DNA from: Schistosoma haematobium
Taxonomy: Eukaryota > Platyhelminthes > Trematoda > Strigeidida > Schistosomatidae
Length of the DNA stretch: 64,000 nucleotides
Direction: 5' to 3'
NCBI RefSeq assembly: GCF_000699445.3
Contig: NC_067196.1
Span: forward strand, 34,120,616-34,184,615
In this document: piece by piece, positions 60,601 to 64,000 of the stretch
How positions within the stretch are numbered: position 1 is the first letter of the stretch
Layout: each line of letters begins with the position of its first letter
Position numbers and translations under genes: made by a program
Notes under the pieces: model-generated
The model's input: the letters and a program-made list of their open reading frames with translations, nothing else
Told to the model about the DNA's origin: nothing
The model's database searches: none

Positions 60601-61472
60601 CGGCATTTGCGGATAGATGACTAATAAGTACGTTGAGAAAGTGGCATAGCTACAATGTAGTGAGCGTTTTGGAATGATATAGTATAGAACTGGTATTTTC
60701 TTTGTAGGAGATTTTAGGTGTCATGTTTGTGAATGAATTGTATGATGAAGAAGGCGATTCCAGTCCCATCATAGGTTACCTGTAATGATCTTCAACCAGA
60801 AAGAAAATAAAAGCAGAAAACATGGAACAACAGCAAAAAGTTGATAGGTTTATCGCCATAGATGTGCTTGAGTGTTTCGTAACGTACATATTTAGATAGA
60901 TTTTATTTAAAATAATCAGTGTATATATCCTGAAAATAACAAAGTATAGTGTGGTTCGAGATTAATGACGTATAACATGAAGAACTCACAATATAAGTTT
61001 TAAAAAATGTAAAAGCAAAAAATATCAACATGAATGTATGTTCGATAAGTGTGCTTATTAGCAACAGTATTCATACATTTAAAACGGGTATAATTTCACT
61101 AGTGGAGTGGGATAAAAGACACTATGAGAAGCAAGGAAATAACTGATGTCTTACATGCAGTAATATCTTTCCTGTTCATGCCTTATAATAAACCATATAA
61201 CTAATCTTGTGAATCGTTCAATAATCCGTCTCAACCTTCGCTTGTTGTCTACATAGGTTTGTTTTTTTGTTTCATATAGGGATGATTGAAGGGAATACTG
61301 ACCATAATGAATTACTGGTTCAGAGACTACATAAAGTTCTTCGTCCTTTTTTGTTACGGCGTCTCAAAGCGGATGTTGAGCGTCAACTTCCAAAGAAGTA
61401 CGAGCATGTTATCATGTGTAGATTATCAAGAAGACAACGGTTTTTATATGATGATTTTATGTCACTTGGAAG
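51232..61472 (+). CDS. SRCAP: SRCAP/Domino (SWR1-type) SNF2 chromatin-remodelling ATPase, N-terminal part
   Basis: Ten coding exons (51232-51660, 52808-53086, 53195-53335, 54224-54487, 55422-55652, 56288-56815, 57855-58217, 58305-58415, 59553-59748, 61280-61472) give about 912 residues and continue beyond the window. The family is the nuclear ATPase of the SRCAP/SWR1 complex, which exchanges H2A for H2A.Z. Seen: an HSA domain at about 200-283 (actin/Arp binding), an acidic linker with [30 protein letters not shown], the Walker A-type DEMGLGKT at about 678-685, [18 protein letters not shown], motif II DEAQ split between exons 8 and 9, [20 protein letters not shown] and [20 protein letters not shown]. 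The DEAQ box and HSA-to-helicase order favour SRCAP/EP400 over other SNF2 groups. The acidic DDEET block favours SRCAP. Confidence 0.93.
52808..53086 (+). CDS. SRCAP: SRCAP exon 2 (start of HSA domain)
   Basis: Acceptor GTCTTGCAG, donor GTATGT, phase 0. It carries [20 protein letters not shown], the signature of the HSA domain. Confidence 0.9.
53195..53335 (+). CDS. SRCAP: SRCAP exon 3 (end of HSA domain)
   Basis: 47 residues ending [11 protein letters not shown]. Acceptor ACTTTTCAAG, donor GTATGT. Confidence 0.88.
54224..54487 (+). CDS. SRCAP: SRCAP exon 4
   Basis: 88 residues: a basic helix [20 protein letters not shown] with [13 protein letters not shown], followed by a Ser-rich linker ending SDEEFT. 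Acceptor ATTATATAG, donor GTGAGT. Confidence 0.88.
55422..55652 (+). CDS. SRCAP: SRCAP exon 5 (acidic linker)
   Basis: 77 residues, strongly acidic ([19 protein letters not shown]), resembling the DDEET block before the helicase of SRCAP proteins. Donor GTTAGT is slightly unusual. Confidence 0.85.
56288..56815 (+). CDS. SRCAP: SRCAP exon 6 (fast-evolving spacer)
   Basis: 176 residues rich in Glu, Ser, Asn and Lys, without a recognisable domain. It is in phase 0 at both ends, so it could be skipped without a frameshift. The continuous open frame and clean splice sites support it. Confidence 0.75.
56816..57854 (+). other. SRCAP intron 6
   Basis: No feature except a small hairpin at about 57649-57674 (CATCTACTTT paired with AAAGTAG and AGATG). 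Confidence 0.6.
57855..58217 (+). CDS. SRCAP: SRCAP exon 7 (helicase motifs I and Ia)
   Basis: 121 residues from STTNEG to ERKCKRK, with [20 protein letters not shown] (nucleotide binding) and [18 protein letters not shown]. Acceptor TTTTCTTACAG, donor GTCAGT. Confidence 0.92.
58305..58415 (+). CDS. SRCAP: SRCAP exon 8 (first half of the DEAQ box)
   Basis: 37 residues: [19 protein letters not shown] through [10 protein letters not shown]. It is too short to stand out as an open frame but matches the family closely. Acceptor TTGCTTTTAG, donor GTAATT. Confidence 0.9.
58416..59552 (+). other. SRCAP intron 8
   Basis: A 1.1-kb AT-rich intron splitting the DEAQ box codons between DE and AQ. Nothing else was recognised. 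Confidence 0.7.
59553..59748 (+). CDS. SRCAP: SRCAP exon 9 (DEAQ second half, motif III)
   Basis: Begins [18 protein letters not shown] and includes [20 protein letters not shown]. It ends in phase 1 before donor GTAAGC. Confidence 0.9.
59749..61279 (+). other. SRCAP intron 9 with a SINE-like insertion
   Basis: A 1.5-kb intron with the repeat at 60112-60612. The rest is AT-rich. Confidence 0.8.
60112..60612 (-). repeat. SINE-like repeat, copy 3
   Basis: It begins TTACTTATTTATTTATC and shares ACATTGGTACAAGAAGGCAC, GGTTCATACGCCATTTGTTC and GTGAGTAGGACTTCCCTGGC with copy 2. Compared with copy 2 it has extra sequence around 60400-60440. Confidence 0.75.
61280..61472 (+). CDS. SRCAP: SRCAP exon 10
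   Basis: Encodes [20 protein letters not shown], then [20 protein letters not shown], then [14 protein letters not shown]. It ends in phase 2 before donor GTAATC. The next exon lies beyond the window. Confidence 0.88.
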
Positions 61473-62009
61473 GTAATCTGTTTTATAAATTGCTTTTTCA
61501 GTCTCTCGATCGTATCTTTTAAACATGTAATTAGGTTGTGGGCATTGAGTTTTAAAATAATCTTATCTTTATTACATTTCTCTATTTCTGTAATGTATTC
61601 GATGTTGATGGGTGTTTGATCCATATTTACAGATAACCGTTTGATTAAATCTGAATTTAAGTGTATTTGTTACGATAAATATTTCAAGATGTAGTTACTT
61701 ATGTTAGCTTCGTACTTAATAAGGCCATTGTTATTTTCTCAACTTCGGAACTTCTTGGATTAGTGGTAGTAACACAGGGATTACTAAACTACTTCTACAC
61801 AAAATATTGTCTTTTAGTCTCTTCGCGTGTCAGAATTCACCAATGGTATGCTTTATTAAGATTTGCTTTTTCTTTATTATTGAATACTCATCATATTGTC
61901 TGTTCCGCTTTGAAATAAATTGAGGCTAAATATTTTTTATGAATGTAATAGTGCCTTCCTTTTCATAAGCTCTACACAATTTTTATTGACATATTACGAG
62001 GTATCTAAA

Positions 62010-64000
62010 CCACTGCGAACGTCGTGAAATTCAGATTCAGATTTCAGATTTGTGTAGTAAGGACAGAAGGCCTACGGCCTATGTTATTCCTTTTCTAGTA
62101 TGCTTCTGTGAGTGTCCAGTCTTCTCTTGAAAGAGTCAATTGAAGGTGCAGATACCACTGCTTCAGACAGCAGGTTCCAAGTATTGATGACTCGGTGTGA
62201 AAACCTGTATGCCACGGGTATTTTGTTCGTTCTTGGCTTTTCTACTCGCCTGCTATGTCCTCTGAGGTGTCCCGATCTAGTGGGAAGGAAGAGAGAGAAT
62301 AAGTTAGGTCCGAAATCATTTCTTAGTATTCTGTACATCAATATTAGATCTCCCCTTAGTCTGCGATAGGACAGAGTAAAGAGGTTCAGTTTTTCAAGCC
62401 GCTCTTTATATGATAAACCCCGGAGTTCCGGAATTGCACGCGTAACTGCCCTCTGTACCTTTTCTAGTATGTCTGAGTCACCTTTTAAACAGGGGCTTGC
62501 AGCCTGAACACAGTTCTCTAACTTAGTTCTCACTAAGGATGTGTATAATGTGGTGAACATGGTAGTATCAAGCTTAGTGAATGTCCTTTTTAAAGCCCAG
62601 AGGGTTCGAAACCCTTTAACTGCGACCTCCCGGCAATGGGCCGTCGTCTTAAGATCATTGCTCACTGTCACCCCTAGGTCCTTATGAGACCGGACTACTG
62701 GTAATGACACATCCCCTATGTTGTACGTATTAACCTTTGAATCCCCAAGTGCATGTAGACACACTTTTCCGAGTTGATAGGCATTAGCCACTCTTTAGAC
62801 CAGTTTATCATATTATTTAAGTCCGCCTGAAGAGTAAATACGTCTTTGTCTCCAGTTATAACTCGCCAAATTTTTACATCGTCAGCGTATAATAACATTG
62901 GAGACTGTACTATACTTGTAAGATCATTAACGTACATTATAAAAAGTAAAGGACCTAGGACGGAACCTTGGGGTACTCCACTAAGTACTGGTCTCCAGAT
63001 GGAGCACTTGGAATTTATTCTTACTTTTTGCCTACGACCTACTAGGGAATCCTTAATCCATTTTAAAAGAGGTCCGGCAATACCAAGGTTTGCCAACTTC
63101 AATAGCAGTCTATTAGTTGGCACCTTGTCAAAAGCCTTACTGAAGTCTATGTAGACAACATCCACTGAGTTTCCATTGTCTAGCGCATTAATCCAGAGCT
63201 CCCTAGCTATAAGGAGGTTCGTTGTACAGGATTGACCCTTTCTAAAACCATGTTGTGCCATGTTCAGCAAGTTATTGGTTTCCATAAATGCCGTTATGGT
63301 CCGTTTGATTATCCTTCCCAGTATTTTAATTACAACACTGGTGAGGCTTACGGGTCTGTAATTTGATGGAACTTGTCGTAGACCAGTTTTATGTATGGGA
63401 GTGACGATTGCGTCCTTCCAGTCCATAGGTAACACACCTTGGTCAAGTGACATTTTGAATATCACAGTCAGTGGGGCTGCGATATATTCGGCAATATGTC
63501 TCAAGATTTTAGGGTGTAGTTCATCTGGTCCTGTTGACTTCTCCATGTTTAGGGTGCTAAGAGCCTTAAGCACATCGTTTTGGTCGAAGTCCACGGTGAG
63601 CAGCTGGTTTGTTGACTCTGTAATTGGGTCTGGTTCTTTCTCTAGAGGAGGTTCCTGAGTGAAAACTGCCCCAAAATAGTCAGCCATAGCCTCTACTTTT
63701 TCCTGATCTTCCTCTATCATTTCAGATTCACTTCCTACTTTAATTAGGTTGGGAATCCAGTGATGAATCCTTGTTCTGTAGTTTATGTACGAGAATATCC
63801 TCTTGGGCTGCTTGAGTGCAGATTCTGCCAGCTGCATTTCATATTTTCTTTGCGCTTCCCGAATTTTAGTTATACACTCGTTTCTTATCGATCTGTAGTG
63901 TTCCATCGTACCTGCTGTGCCAAGGCGGATGGCAACATCCCAGCATTTCTTCTTTTGTCTTGGTAAGCGTCGAATATCTCGCCCTAACCAGGGATGTCCG
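62010..64000 (-). mobile_element. CR1-like LINE inside an SRCAP intron, running off the right edge
   Basis: The frame is open from the window edge down to 62716. It encodes a linker and the RT: STGPDELHPKILRHIAEYIA, DAIVTPIHKTG, NYRPVSLTSVVIKILGRII, FRKGQSCTTNLLIA, VVYIDFSKAFDKVP, SGVPQGSVLGPLLFIMYVND and the catalytic YADD at 62889-62878. After a single-base frameshift in a G run near 62744, the C-terminal part follows (LEKVQRAVTRAI, SYRRLRGDLILMYRI, LRGHSRRVEKPRTNK), ending at the stop 62086-62084. The 3' end shows a short TCTGAA-type repeat at about 62026-62050. It is antisense to SRCAP, and the endonuclease end is outside the window. Confidence 0.9.

Overview
The window looks like nuclear DNA of a blood fluke (Schistosoma or a close relative). 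The evidence is its AT-rich, intron-split animal genes with GT..AG junctions, combined with a typical schistosome repeat load: RTE/SR2-like and CR1-like non-LTR retrotransposons, Gypsy-type LTR elements, and Smα-like SINEs that carry a hammerhead-ribozyme relic. This assignment comes from recognised protein and repeat families. No database search was possible. Splice sites were placed by eye from GT/AG dinucleotides, reading phase and remembered family sequence.

Three host genes are supported. (1) Positions 6918-9581 (+) hold the last two coding exons of a gene ending in an SH3 domain, most like the C-terminus of an ephexin-type Rho guanine nucleotide exchange factor. Its upstream exons are not visible and probably lie left of the window. 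(2) Positions 12608-18976 (-) hold a complete three-exon VANGL (Van Gogh/Strabismus) planar cell polarity gene of about 806 residues. It has a long Gln/Pro-rich N-terminal extension and an unusual C-terminus. Genes 1 and 2 converge tail to tail. (3) Positions 51232-61472 (+) hold the first ten coding exons of an SRCAP/Domino (SWR1-type) chromatin-remodelling ATPase. It covers the HSA domain, the acidic linker and the whole SNF2-type N-terminal helicase lobe. It continues past the right edge.

The 32 kb between the divergent VANGL and SRCAP genes (about 19-51 kb) is mostly mobile DNA. It contains RTE fragments at 20-26 kb, one bounded by a clean 14-bp target-site duplication. CR1/other LINE remnants lie at 29-33.4 kb, followed by two solo LTRs with 4-bp duplications at 34.5-35.3 kb. 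A decayed Gypsy protease-RT lies at 37-38.3 kb. A non-autonomous LTR element occupies 40.19-43.83 kb and sits inside an older repeat whose unoccupied, inverted relative is at 50.2 kb. A young, tandemly dimeric, internally deleted Gypsy element with three 389-bp LTRs lies at 44.2-48.7 kb. RTE pieces also sit in both VANGL introns, and a SINE-like repeat and a CR1-like element lie in SRCAP introns.

No CRISPR array, operon, rRNA or credible tRNA gene was found, as expected for this kind of genome. The most unusual items are the dimeric LTR element, the nested element with its empty-site relative, the hammerhead relics, and the VANGL termini. I did not find a convincing new multi-gene system.
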